Below, piece after piece: positions 23,077 to 31,849 of a stretch of DNA of 64,000 bases. The notes beneath the pieces are model-generated. The model had not been told where the DNA came from, made no database searches, and was given only the letters and a program-made list of their open reading frames with translations. Position 1 is the stretch's first letter; every line of letters starts with the position of its first letter. The DNA comes from Sulfurivermis sp040755915 (GTDB lineage: Bacteria > Pseudomonadota > Gammaproteobacteria > Thiohalomonadales > Thiohalomonadaceae): positions 48,151 through 112,150 of the forward strand of contig JBFLWM010000017.1 in assembly GCA_040755915.1 (NCBI GenBank), read 5' to 3'. The position numbers were made by a program, and so were the translations under genes.

Positions 23077-23157
23077 CGTAGGAGCGCCTCTGGCGCGCTA
23101 GCCTGCACGGGGTGTCGGTGCGGGTGGTCGCGGCAGAGCCGCTCCTACGCTTTTTTG
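23077..23157. terminator. CGTAGGAGCG inverted repeat with T-run
   Basis: CGTAGGAGCG (23077-23086) pairs with CGCTCCTACG (23140-23149), followed by CTTTTTTG. It belongs to the same GTAGGAGC repeat type as 2246-2316 and may end transcription of the DUF2914 gene. Confidence 0.5.
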
Positions 23158-23201
23158 TGACCTTGCCGCAGAAATGCGGGACGCATCGGTGGATGCGCCA
23201 T

Positions 23202-25352
23202 TCAATGCGTCGTGGGCAGGTCCGGTTCCGGCGCGTCGTCCGGCGCCTCGGCTTCCGCAAAGCCGCGGCAGTAATCGCTTGAAGTCAGCCATTCCTCCAG
23301 TGCCGCCGCCGCCAGCGGACGGCTGATGTGGTAGCCCTGGGCCGCATCGCAGTCGAGGATGCGCAGCAATTCCAGCGCCTCGGCGCTTTCCACACCTTCC
23401 GCCACCACTTCCAGCCCCAGGTTGTGCGCCAGATCGATGGTGGAACGCACGATCATCGCGTCACTGTCATCCTCGTTCATGTGAATCACGAAGGACTTGT
23501 CGATCTTCAGCTTGTCCACCGGCAGCTGCTTCAGATAGGACAGCGAGGAGTAACCGGTGCCGAAGTCGTCGATGGCGATCTGCACGCCGATGTCGTTGAG
23601 CTTTTCCAGTGTGGCCAGGGCGCGTGCCGGGTTGGCCATCATGGAGCTTTCCGTGATTTCCAGTACCAGCCGCCAGGGTTGCACGCCCCACTTTCTGATC
23701 AGCCGCGCCACTTCCAGGGCGAGGCCGGTGTCCTGCAGGTTATAGGCGGACAGGTTCACGGCGATGGTGCCGAGCGGCAGACCGTGATGGCGCCAGGCCG
23801 CCATGTGGGCCAGGGCGTTGTCCAGTACCCAGTAGGTGAGGTGGCGGATCAGGCCGGTCTGCTCGGCCACCGGGATGAAATCATCGGGCGAGATATAGCC
23901 CAGTTGCGGGTGCTGCCAGCGCAGCAGGGCCTCGACGCCGCTGAACAGGCCGCTGCGCAGGTCGATCTGCGGCTGGAAGTGCAGCAGCAGGTGTTCGTTG
24001 CCGATGGCGCTGCGCAGGTCGCTGGCCTGGGCCAGGCGCTGCAGGGTGTAGTGGTCCTGGGCCGGGTCGTACACGGCGATGCCGTTCTTCTCGCGCTTCG
24101 CCACATACATCGCCACGTCGGCGCGGCGCGACAGTTCCTGCGGCGTGTGGGCGTGCTGCGGATAGAGCGCCAGGCCGATGCTGCCGGCAACATACAGGCT
24201 CTGGCCGGCTACCTCGAAGGGCTGATCGAGCAGGCGCAGGATGCGGCCGGCCATGTGGCGTGCCTCCGTCTCGTCAGCCTGCTCCAGCAGCACGGCAAAC
24301 TCATCGCCACCGAGGCGGGCCACCGTGTCGCTGTCGCGCACCTCGCGCTGCAGGCGATCGGCCAGCTGCTGCAGCAGGCCGTCGCCGATGGGGTGGCCCA
24401 GGGTGTCGTTGATCTCCTTGAAGCCGTCGAGGTCCATGATCAGCAGGGCCAGGCCGCCATGGCCGGCACGGCGCTGCTGCTGGATGGCGTGCTGCACCCG
24501 ATCCTGCAGCAGCACGCGGTTGGGCAGGCCGGTGAGGGCGTCGTGCAGCGCCTGATGCTCCAGTGCCTCCTGCCGATCCGCGACCTGGCGGCGCATTTCC
24601 TTGAAGGCCTCGAGCAGATGCTGGGTCTCCGCCGTGGCCGGCAGGGGCAGGATCAGGTCGTGCTTGCCATGGGCCTCGTCGCGCAGGGCGCGGGCAATGA
24701 TCGAAATGGGACCGAGCACGTAGCGCTGGAACAGGAAGAAGCCGAGCAACATCAGCAACAGGGCGGCAAAGGCCAGTACCCAGATGCTGCCGACGATGTT
24801 GTTGGAGGCGCGCAGAATGTAGGCAATTTCGTTGCTGGCCGACTGCTCCAGGCGCCGGTCCAGGGCCTGCAGTTGCTGCCAGAACGGTGCAAAGGTGTCG
24901 GCGGGCGGCGGCAGGGCGGCGCCATCCCGCGTGGTCATCAGTTGATCGAGGCGGCTGCGCAGGGCCTGTATCTCTTCCGCCAGTGCGGCGGGCTCGGCAT
25001 GTTGCCGCGCCCAGGGAAGGTCGGCCAGCCGATGTTGACGTTCAAGGGCGACATCCATGGCGCCGCGTACGGTCTGGCGCTGTAGTGGTGATGGCGCCCA
25101 GAAATAGGCGATGAGCGCTCGCTCGGTGTCGAGCATGGCCTCGCGCAGCAACCGGCTGTGCTGACTGGCCTGCTGGCGGCTTTCGATGCTGGCGGTGCGT
25201 TCACTGCGCACGGTGGTGACATAGTGCTGCAGCAGCAGGGCGCTGGCGGTGAACAGGGCGGTGAGCAGCAGCGTGGCGGCCAGATAACGGTTGCGCAGAC
25301 TGGAGAGCCGGCAGAGGCGTGGCGGATTTTGTGGACTGTCCGTGCGCTTCAT
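23202..25352 (-). CDS. Membrane GGDEF-EAL cyclic-di-GMP enzyme
   Basis: 716 residues from MKRTDSPQNPP (an upstream ATG at 25448 is possible but lacks support). Two membrane helices (~22-42 and ~188-208) frame a periplasmic sensor region; a HAMP-like linker follows. The GGDEF domain is intact (ARLGGDEFAVLL, residues 348-352) with an RxxD inhibitory site at 339-342. The EAL domain is intact (EALLRW at 474, EITES near 566, DDFGTG at 595). Both synthesis and hydrolysis of c-di-GMP are possible. It stands alone. Confidence 0.93.
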   Translation of the reverse strand: MKRTDSPQNPPRLCRLSSLRNRYLAATLLLTALFTASALLLQHYVTTVRSERTASIESRQQASQHSRLLREAMLDTERALIAYFWAPSPLQRQTVRGAMDVALERQHRLADLPWARQHAEPAALAEEIQALRSRLDQLMTTRDGAALPPPADTFAPFWQQLQALDRRLEQSASNEIAYILRASNNIVGSIWVLAFAALLLMLLGFFLFQRYVLGPISIIARALRDEAHGKHDLILPLPATAETQHLLEAFKEMRRQVADRQEALEHQALHDALTGLPNRVLLQDRVQHAIQQQRRAGHGGLALLIMDLDGFKEINDTLGHPIGDGLLQQLADRLQREVRDSDTVARLGGDEFAVLLEQADETEARHMAGRILRLLDQPFEVAGQSLYVAGSIGLALYPQHAHTPQELSRRADVAMYVAKREKNGIAVYDPAQDHYTLQRLAQASDLRSAIGNEHLLLHFQPQIDLRSGLFSGVEALLRWQHPQLGYISPDDFIPVAEQTGLIRHLTYWVLDNALAHMAAWRHHGLPLGTIAVNLSAYNLQDTGLALEVARLIRKWGVQPWRLVLEITESSMMANPARALATLEKLNDIGVQIAIDDFGTGYSSLSYLKQLPVDKLKIDKSFVIHMNEDDSDAMIVRSTIDLAHNLGLEVVAEGVESAEALELLRILDCDAAQGYHISRPLAAAALEEWLTSSDYCRGFAEAEAPDDAPEPDLPTTH

Positions 25353-25537
25353 CAAATTTCTAGATGTGGACCGTATCTGTATGATTTTACGTGGCGTTGA
25401 GATGAAATGCTGGGCGCTAGCATAGGCGTCCGAGGGGACCCAAGTCAAAGGTGACGCCGTATGCTGAAAATTGACGGTTCTCGGCTGGCGGATAATGGGA
25501 CTACTATAGGCATGTATGCATGCAGTGGAGGTGTGAC

Positions 25538-25837
25538 ATGGCTACGGCATTCAACCCCGAAATCGGTGCGTGGTACAAAAATCTGGAGGGCGAGTCCTTC
25601 GAGGTCATCGCCGTCGACGAGCAGGAAGGCATCGTCGAGATCCAGTACTTCGACGGCGCCGTGGAAGAGCTGGACATGGATACCTGGTACGAGATGGAGC
25701 TGATCCCGCGCGAGGCGCCGGAGGACTGGTCCGGCCCCTTCGACGACCTGGTGAAGGATGACTTCGGCGATACCGAAATGGTGCGCCATCCGGAAGACTG
25801 GTCCGGTCCGCTGGATACGCTGGAGTGGGAGGAATAG
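25538..25837 (+). CDS. Small acidic DUF6763-like protein
   Basis: 99 residues, strongly acidic. FNPEIGAWYKNLEGESFEVIAVDEQEGIVEIQYFDGAVEELDMDTWYEMEL is a conserved small domain, followed by two EDWSGP(F/L)D repeats (~71 and ~90). Function unknown. GGAGGT before the ATG fixes the start. It overlaps pcm by 13 bases, so the two are co-translated. Confidence 0.8.
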   Translation: MATAFNPEIGAWYKNLEGESFEVIAVDEQEGIVEIQYFDGAVEELDMDTWYEMELIPREAPEDWSGPFDDLVKDDFGDTEMVRHPEDWSGPLDTLEWEE

Positions 25838-26523
25838 CCGACTCCGCATCCGTATTCCCGGTGACGCCCGACCCGCAAGGGCTGCGGCGCATGCTGACCG
25901 ACATTGATCGCGAGCTGCATTACACCCGTGACTACATCGGCCAGGATGCCTTCAGCGAACGCGTGATGACGGCGCTGGCGCAGGTCCCGCGCCATTACTT
26001 CGTGCCGCCGGAGCTGCAGGACGCCGCCTACGACAACGGCCCCCTTCCCATCGGTCACGGCCAGACCATTTCCCAACCCTATATCGTTGCCCTGATGACC
26101 GACCTGCTGCGGCCGCGTCCCGATGACGTGGTCCTCGAGGTGGGCACGGGCACCGGCTACCAGACCGCGGTGCTGGCGCGGCTGGTGCATCAGGTCTACA
26201 GCCTGGAGGTCGTCGCCGCACTGGCGGCGGCCGCCGGCGCGCGCCTGCAACAGCTCGGTTGCAGCAATGTCGAGGTGCATCACAGCGACGGTTATGCCGG
26301 TTGGCCCGAGCACGCCCCCTACGACGGCATCATCGTCACTGCCGCCGCGCCCTATGTCCCCGCCGCGCTCATCGCCCAGTTGAAGCCGGGGGCACGCCTG
26401 GTGATTCCGGTGGGGGACACGGGCGGGCCACAGGAGTTGCTGGTGGTGGAGAAGGCGGCCGACGGCGCCATCACTCAGCGTGCGGTGCTGCCGGTGGCGT
26501 TCGTGCCGTTGGTGCAAATGTGA
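25825..26523 (+). CDS. pcm: Protein-L-isoaspartate O-methyltransferase
   Basis: Repairs damaged Asp/Asn residues using S-adenosylmethionine. VPRHYFVPPELQDAAYDNGPLPIGHGQTISQPYIVALMTDLL is the substrate motif; VLEVGTGTGYQTAVLARLV is the SAM-binding motif I. The annotated start is a GTG inside the previous gene; the ATG at 25891 (MLTDIDRELHY) would give 210 residues, closer to the family norm. The gene is complete and likely functional. Confidence 0.92.
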   Translation: MGGIADSASVFPVTPDPQGLRRMLTDIDRELHYTRDYIGQDAFSERVMTALAQVPRHYFVPPELQDAAYDNGPLPIGHGQTISQPYIVALMTDLLRPRPDDVVLEVGTGTGYQTAVLARLVHQVYSLEVVAALAAAAGARLQQLGCSNVEVHHSDGYAGWPEHAPYDGIIVTAAAPYVPAALIAQLKPGARLVIPVGDTGGPQELLVVEKAADGAITQRAVLPVAFVPLVQM

Positions 26524-26544
26524 TGTATTCGAAACTCGCGGCGG

Positions 26545-27279
26545 TTATTGCACGACGGCCACCGGGCAGCTGGCATGCTGCATGCGCGGCAGCAGTTCCG
26601 CGGGGTTGCCGGACATGACCAGCATGCGGCAGTGGTGGCGGCGGCCGGCGGCGATGAGATGGTGGGGGGACAACTCCGGCAGGATCAGATAGCTGGCGCG
26701 CAGGCCGCGCGCGGTCAGTTGCGCGCTTGCTGCACTGCGCAGCTCTGCCGCACCCTCGGCGGGAAGCAGCACCAGCAGATCCTTGCCGGCAAGGTCGGCA
26801 GCGGTGTCGAGGGCGCGCCGGGCGGCGGGGCTGCCGTCAAAGGCGATGAGCACCGGCGTGGTGGCCCGTTGCTCACGCGGGGCAACGTTGCTGCGCCCCA
26901 GCATCACCACGTCGGTGCCGCCGCTGGCGGCAAGCGTGGTGGTGAGGGCGCCGCGTTCGATGCGGAAGGTCCATTCCACGCGGTATTGTTGTGCCTGACT
27001 TTCCAGCAGGCGGCGCACCTGTTCGGCCTGGGCGCGCAGATCGCGCTCCAGCTGCGCGGTTTCCAGCCGGCGGATGGCGGCGGAGTTGAGGGCGATCTCG
27101 TGGGCGAAGGGCAGTTGCGCCAGGCGCAGCAGATCGCTGTTTTCCACGAACACGCCCTGCAATGTGCCCTGCAGCAGGGCGGCCAGTTGCGCCGCCAGTT
27201 CCAGTGCCGAGGCATCCTGCGCCGAGTCGAGGGCGAGCAGGATGTGGCGCACGGCGCGGCGGGTGTCTTCAGTCGACAT
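26545..27279 (-). CDS. Tandem universal stress (UspA-like) protein
   Basis: 244 residues with two Usp-type halves: ILLALDSAQDASALELAAQLAALLQGTLQGVFVE and VLIAFDGSPAARRALDTAADLA, ending CPVAVVQ. The first half lacks the clear ATP loop G-x2-G-x9-G-[ST], so nucleotide binding is uncertain. It begins 11 bases inside the end of the Lon-like gene, an overlap that couples the two. Confidence 0.8.
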   Translation of the reverse strand: MSTEDTRRAVRHILLALDSAQDASALELAAQLAALLQGTLQGVFVENSDLLRLAQLPFAHEIALNSAAIRRLETAQLERDLRAQAEQVRRLLESQAQQYRVEWTFRIERGALTTTLAASGGTDVVMLGRSNVAPREQRATTPVLIAFDGSPAARRALDTAADLAGKDLLVLLPAEGAAELRSAASAQLTARGLRASYLILPELSPHHLIAAGRRHHCRMLVMSGNPAELLPRMQHASCPVAVVQ

Positions 27280-29722
27280 GGCGGGGCGGGGCGTCGGCGT
27301 CGCTGGTGTCCGGCGCCGGGCTGTCGTCGCCCTTGTCCTTGCCGTGGTCACCGAAACTGGCGCGGATGTGCGCCATTTCGGACAGGCGCGCCTGCACGCG
27401 TCCGTTGACGCTGTCCTCCGGCCAGTTGCCGTCGGCGTCCTGCACGCCGGCATCGCTATCGAGCAGCAGGCTGAGCGCCTGATCCACCGTCTCCACGGCG
27501 AAGATGCGGAACTGGCCGTCGGCCACCGCCTGCACCACATCCTGGCGCAGCATCAGATGCTTCACATTGCTGGCCGGGATCAGCACGCCTTGTCGGCCGT
27601 CGAGTCCCTTGAGGCGGCAGACGTCGAAGAAGCCTTCGATCTTTTCGTTCACGCCGCCGATGGGCTGCACCTGGCCATGCTGGTTCACCGAGCCGGTGAC
27701 GGCGAAGGATTGCAGGATCGGCAGTTCGGCGATGGCGGAGAGCAGGGCGCACAGTTCGGCCAGCGAGGCGGAGTCGCCGTCCACCATGCCGTAGTTCTGC
27801 TCGAACACCAGGCTGGCGGACAGCGCCAGCGGGTGATGGGTGGCGTAGCGCGCGGCGAGGAAGGACGACAGGATCAGCACGCCCTTGGAATGGATGGCAC
27901 CGCCCAGTTCCACCTCGCGCTCGATATCCACCACACTGCCCTCGCCGATGTGTACGGTGGCGGTGATGCGCGAGGGCTGACCGAAGGCGAAGTCGCCCAT
28001 GGACAGCACCGACAGGCCGTTGATCTGGCCGACGCGGCCGCCCGTAGTGTCGATCATGATGGTGCCGCGGCGGATCTCCTCCAGCAGGTGTTCGCGCACG
28101 CGCGAGGAGCGGTGTACCTGGTGCTCGATGGCCTGCTGGATGTCGGCCGCGCCGACCACCTCGTGACCGGCCTCGCCGGCCCAGTAGTCCGCCTCGCGCA
28201 GCACGTCGGCAATGGAGCGCATGTGGGCGGTGAGGTGTTCGGTGTCCTCCACCAGGCGTGAACCGTGTTCGATGACGCGGGCCACGGCGTGGCGGTCGAA
28301 GGGGCGCAGCTGCTCCTTGCGCGTCAGGGTGGCGATGAGCTGGGCATAGATGCGCTTGTTGTCGTCGTTGCGCGGGATACGGCCCTCGAAATCGGCGGCA
28401 ACCTTGAACAGCTCGGAGAAGTCCGGGTCGTATTCGTGCAGCAGGTAATAGGTCATGCGGTCGCCGACGATGACCACCTTCACGTCGAGCGGAATCGCCT
28501 CCGGCTCCAGCGACACGGTGCTGACCAGGGACAGCATCTTTTCCAGCGACTCGATGCGGATCTCGCCGGAATACAGCGCGCGCTTCAGGCCTTCCCAGGC
28601 GAAGGAGTGGGTGAGCAGCTTGTAGGCGTCCACCAGCAGATAGCCGCCGCAGGCTTCGTGCAGGGCGCCGGGCTTGATCAGGGTGAAGTCGGTGATCAGG
28701 GTACCGAACTGGGCGATGTGTTCGGCGCGGCCCACCAGGTTGAGGTAGGTGGGGTTGTCCAGGTAGACGATGGGCGCGCCCTCGGTGTCCTTGTTGTCCA
28801 CCAGCACGTTGACCTGATAGCGGTGCAGTGATTCGCCCTTGCCGTCGGGCATGCCTTCACTGCTCTCCTCGCTGTGCACGAAGTTGCGCACGTTGTCGAT
28901 GACATCCTGTTCCACCGTGGCGAGGTATTCCACCACCCGCGGCAGGTCGGCATAACGCTCCTTCACCTCGTCGATGAGATGGTTCACCGCCGCCATGGTG
29001 GTCTCGCGATTGAGGTCCTTGACCTTCTCGCGTGTCTCCTTGCGCCATTGCGGGATCTGGCGGATCAGTGCCTGCAGCTTTTCCTGCAGGGCGGCGACCA
29101 CCTGCTCGATGCGCGTCTGCTCTTCCTTGGGCAGCTTCTCGAATTCGTCCGGGCCGAGCACCTCGTCGTCCTTCATCGGCGCGAAGGCAAAGCCGGAGGG
29201 CGTGCGGAACAGTTTGACGTTGTGGCTGCCGGCCTCCTCGGCCAGGCTGCTGAAGCCGTGTTCCTGATGTTCCTTCAGTTCCTCTTCCAGTGCCTGGATG
29301 CGGCTGCGGTACTCCTCGCCCTCGAAGGTGGCGGGCAGTACCACGCCCAGCTCCTCCACCAGCTTTTCCATGTCGCGCTTGAGCGCGGTGCCGCGCCCGG
29401 GCGGCAGACGCAGGGCATGGGGTTTGTGGCCCTGCTCGAAGTTGTTGACGTAGCACCAGTCGTCCGGGGTGGTGCGGCCGGCGGCCTTCTGTTCCAGGAA
29501 CTGGCGCACCAGGGTGTGCTTGCCGATGCCCGGCGGACCCATGACGTAGAGGTTGTAGCCCTCGCGCTGGATGTTGACGCCGAAACGCACCGCGCCGATG
29601 GCTCGGTTCTGGCCGATGATGCCGCTGACATCCGGCAGCTCGGCGGTGGTTTCGAAACTGAACAGGCCGGGGTCGCAGCGCTTGTACAGCGCGTCGGGCG
29701 CCAGCGGTTCGGGTTTGGTCAT
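27269..29722 (-). CDS. Lon-like ATP-dependent protease (AAA_32-Lon_C)
   Basis: 817 residues. Walker A GPPGIGKHT lies at 62-70. A long helical region (~150-260) is inserted in the AAA module. The C-terminal Lon protease domain has the catalytic Ser in GDSASLAELCALL and the Lys in GGVNEKIEGFF. The order AAA_32, LonB-type lid, Lon_C is that of the YcbZ/LonB-like group, not housekeeping Lon. The start MTKPEPLAP was chosen because the upstream extension is not protein-like. Confidence 0.9.
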   Translation of the reverse strand: MTKPEPLAPDALYKRCDPGLFSFETTAELPDVSGIIGQNRAIGAVRFGVNIQREGYNLYVMGPPGIGKHTLVRQFLEQKAAGRTTPDDWCYVNNFEQGHKPHALRLPPGRGTALKRDMEKLVEELGVVLPATFEGEEYRSRIQALEEELKEHQEHGFSSLAEEAGSHNVKLFRTPSGFAFAPMKDDEVLGPDEFEKLPKEEQTRIEQVVAALQEKLQALIRQIPQWRKETREKVKDLNRETTMAAVNHLIDEVKERYADLPRVVEYLATVEQDVIDNVRNFVHSEESSEGMPDGKGESLHRYQVNVLVDNKDTEGAPIVYLDNPTYLNLVGRAEHIAQFGTLITDFTLIKPGALHEACGGYLLVDAYKLLTHSFAWEGLKRALYSGEIRIESLEKMLSLVSTVSLEPEAIPLDVKVVIVGDRMTYYLLHEYDPDFSELFKVAADFEGRIPRNDDNKRIYAQLIATLTRKEQLRPFDRHAVARVIEHGSRLVEDTEHLTAHMRSIADVLREADYWAGEAGHEVVGAADIQQAIEHQVHRSSRVREHLLEEIRRGTIMIDTTGGRVGQINGLSVLSMGDFAFGQPSRITATVHIGEGSVVDIEREVELGGAIHSKGVLILSSFLAARYATHHPLALSASLVFEQNYGMVDGDSASLAELCALLSAIAELPILQSFAVTGSVNQHGQVQPIGGVNEKIEGFFDVCRLKGLDGRQGVLIPASNVKHLMLRQDVVQAVADGQFRIFAVETVDQALSLLLDSDAGVQDADGNWPEDSVNGRVQARLSEMAHIRASFGDHGKDKGDDSPAPDTSDADAPPRHVD

Positions 29723-29814
29723 GGCGATCCTTTGCTGATGCGGTGAAGACGGAGGTGATGCCGCCTGGCGGAGCAGGGAACACCGTCGCTCCCTGTTCCG
29801 CCAGACGGTAATGA

Positions 29815-31167
29815 TCAACCGACCTTGGGCAGGTGATCGAGCGCCTGGCGAATGGCCTCTTCCGGATAAGCATAGTCCTCCAGCTCGCCGTCGAAGTACT
29901 TGTCGTAGGAGGCCATGTCGAAGTGGCCGTGGCCGGACAGGTTGAAGAACAGGGTCTTGGTCTCGCCGGACTCCTTGCAGCGCAGCGCCTCGTCGATGCA
30001 GGCACGCACGGCGTGGCAGGACTCCGGCGCCGGGATGATGCCCTCGGCGCGGGCGAACTGCACGCCGGCCTCGAAGGTCGCCACCTGCGGGACGGCCACC
30101 GCCTCGATCAGCCCCTCGTTGTAGAGCTGCGAGACGATGGCGTTGTCGCCGTGATAGCGCAGGCCGCCGGCGTGGATCGAGGGCGGCATGAAGTCGTGGC
30201 CCAGGGTGTACATCTTGAGCAGCGGGGTCATGCCGACGGAATCGCCGAAGTCATAGGCGTAGTGGCCGCGGGTCAGGGTCGGGCAGGAGGAGGGTTCTAC
30301 CGCCACCAGGCGCACGTTCTTGCCGGCGGCGCGATCGGCGAAGAAGGGGAAGGCCGCGCCGCCGAAGTTGGAGCCGCCGCCGCAGGGGGCGAAGATCATG
30401 TCCGGATAGTCGCCCACCTTCTCGAACTGCTTCTTGGCCTCCAGGCCGATGACGGTCTGGTGCAGGATGACGTGATTGAGCACCGAGCCCAGGGCATAGT
30501 TGGTATCGGCGCGCGAGGCGGCCTCTTCCACCGCTTCGGAGATGGCGATGCCGAGGGAGCCGGGGTTGGTCGGGTCCTTCTCCAGGATGCTGCGGCCGGC
30601 GTTGGTCATGTTGGTGGGGCTGGCGAACACCTCGGCGCCCCAGGTCTGCATCATGGAGCGGCGGAACGGCTTCTGCTCGTAGCTCACCTTCACCATGTAG
30701 ATGCGCACCTGCAGGCCGAACATCTGGCCGGCCAGGGCCAGCGACGAGCCCCACTGGCCGGCGCCGGTCTCGGTGACCAGGCGCTTGATGCCGGCCTCCT
30801 TGTTGTAATAGGCCTGGGCGATGGCGGAGTTGGGCTTGTGCGAGCCGGCCGGGCTGACGCCCTCGTACTTGTAATAAATCTTCGCCGGGGTGCCCAGCAT
30901 CTGTTCCAGGCGGTGGGCGCGGAACATGGGGGAGGGACGCCAGAGTTGGTAGATTTCGCGCACCTTGTCCGGGATCGGGATCCAGCGCTCGGCGGAAACC
31001 TCCTGCTCGATGAGCGACATGGGGAAGATCGCCGCCAGTGCGTCGGGGGTGATCGGCTTGCCGTCGGGGCCCAGCACCGGCGCCGGCGCATTGGGCATGT
31101 CGGCAACGATGTTGTACCAGTGAGTCGGGATCTCGCTTTCGTCGAGCAGAATCTTGGTCTGGGCCAC
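29815..31167 (-). CDS. TrpB2-type tryptophan synthase beta subunit-like enzyme
   Basis: 450 residues, PLP-dependent. GSHKPNSA carries the PLP lysine; CGGGSNFGG binds the phosphate. The N-terminal extension and LWRPSPMFRAHRLEQML, MMQTWGAEVFASPT and IEAVAVPQVATFEAG mark the TrpB2 group, which works without TrpA and may use serine or phosphoserine derivatives. No trpA is adjacent. It starts at GTG with GAGG upstream. The exact substrate is not known. Confidence 0.9.
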   Translation of the reverse strand: MAQTKILLDESEIPTHWYNIVADMPNAPAPVLGPDGKPITPDALAAIFPMSLIEQEVSAERWIPIPDKVREIYQLWRPSPMFRAHRLEQMLGTPAKIYYKYEGVSPAGSHKPNSAIAQAYYNKEAGIKRLVTETGAGQWGSSLALAGQMFGLQVRIYMVKVSYEQKPFRRSMMQTWGAEVFASPTNMTNAGRSILEKDPTNPGSLGIAISEAVEEAASRADTNYALGSVLNHVILHQTVIGLEAKKQFEKVGDYPDMIFAPCGGGSNFGGAAFPFFADRAAGKNVRLVAVEPSSCPTLTRGHYAYDFGDSVGMTPLLKMYTLGHDFMPPSIHAGGLRYHGDNAIVSQLYNEGLIEAVAVPQVATFEAGVQFARAEGIIPAPESCHAVRACIDEALRCKESGETKTLFFNLSGHGHFDMASYDKYFDGELEDYAYPEEAIRQALDHLPKVG

Positions 31168-31337
31168 GGTATTACCTCGTTGTTATGACGGGCGGGAATC
31201 AAGGCAGCGCATGCGGCGCCGGTCGTGGGGTTTTAGCCCATGCGGGCGGGCGGCGTCAAATGGCGGGGTCAATGATGGCGCGCATGCCGCGGTAAAGGCA
31301 CAATGGCGTCTGTCTTGATGACCTTTGGAGATGCGGC

Positions 31338-31784
31338 GTGATCCTCGACACTCTGGACAATTCCCACCGTTACACGTCTTTGCACCCCATGTTCGAGCGC
31401 GCCTTCGACTATCTGCGCCATTTGCCGGTGCAGCCGCCGGAGAGCGGGCGGATCAATCTCCTCGGTGAGCACCTGGTGGCGATCTACTCGGCGGTGCAGG
31501 GACGGACGCGCGATGCCGCGCAGCTGGAATGTCATCGCCGCTATATCGATATCCAGTACGTCATTGCCGGCTGCGACGAGATGGGCTGGGCGCCACTGCA
31601 GGCCTGCCACAATCCGGTGGCGGCCTTCAACAGCGAGAAGGACATCCAGTTCTTCCACGATGCGCCGCACAGCTGGGTAACCGCCCACGCCGGCAGCTTC
31701 TGCATCTTCTTCCCCGACGACGCCCACGCCCCGCTGGTCAGCGACGGGCTGATCCACAAGGTGGTTTTGAAGATTGAAGTGTAA
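31338..31784 (+). CDS. YhcH/YjgK/YiaL family (DUF386) protein
   Basis: 148 residues, cupin-like beta fold. LDTLDNSHRYTSLHPMFERAFDYL, ECHRRYIDIQYVIAGCDEMGWAP and FCIFFPDDAHAPLV carry the conserved His and Glu residues of the family, known for anomerase or sugar-metabolism roles. Starts at GTG with TTTGGAG upstream. It is monocistronic and ends at a bidirectional terminator. Confidence 0.9.
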   Translation: MILDTLDNSHRYTSLHPMFERAFDYLRHLPVQPPESGRINLLGEHLVAIYSAVQGRTRDAAQLECHRRYIDIQYVIAGCDEMGWAPLQACHNPVAAFNSEKDIQFFHDAPHSWVTAHAGSFCIFFPDDAHAPLVSDGLIHKVVLKIEV

Positions 31785-31788
31785 ATAA

Positions 31789-31822
31789 AAACGCCGCGTG
31801 CCCTGGCGGGGACGCGGCGTTT
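31789..31822. terminator. Bidirectional terminator between the YhcH-family gene and ettA
   Basis: AAACGCCGCGT and ACGCGGCGTTT form an 11-bp stem, with A-rich bases before and T after. It serves two convergent genes. Confidence 0.85.
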
Positions 31823-31849
31823 GGTCAGGTCAGGAGGCTGGCCGACGGC

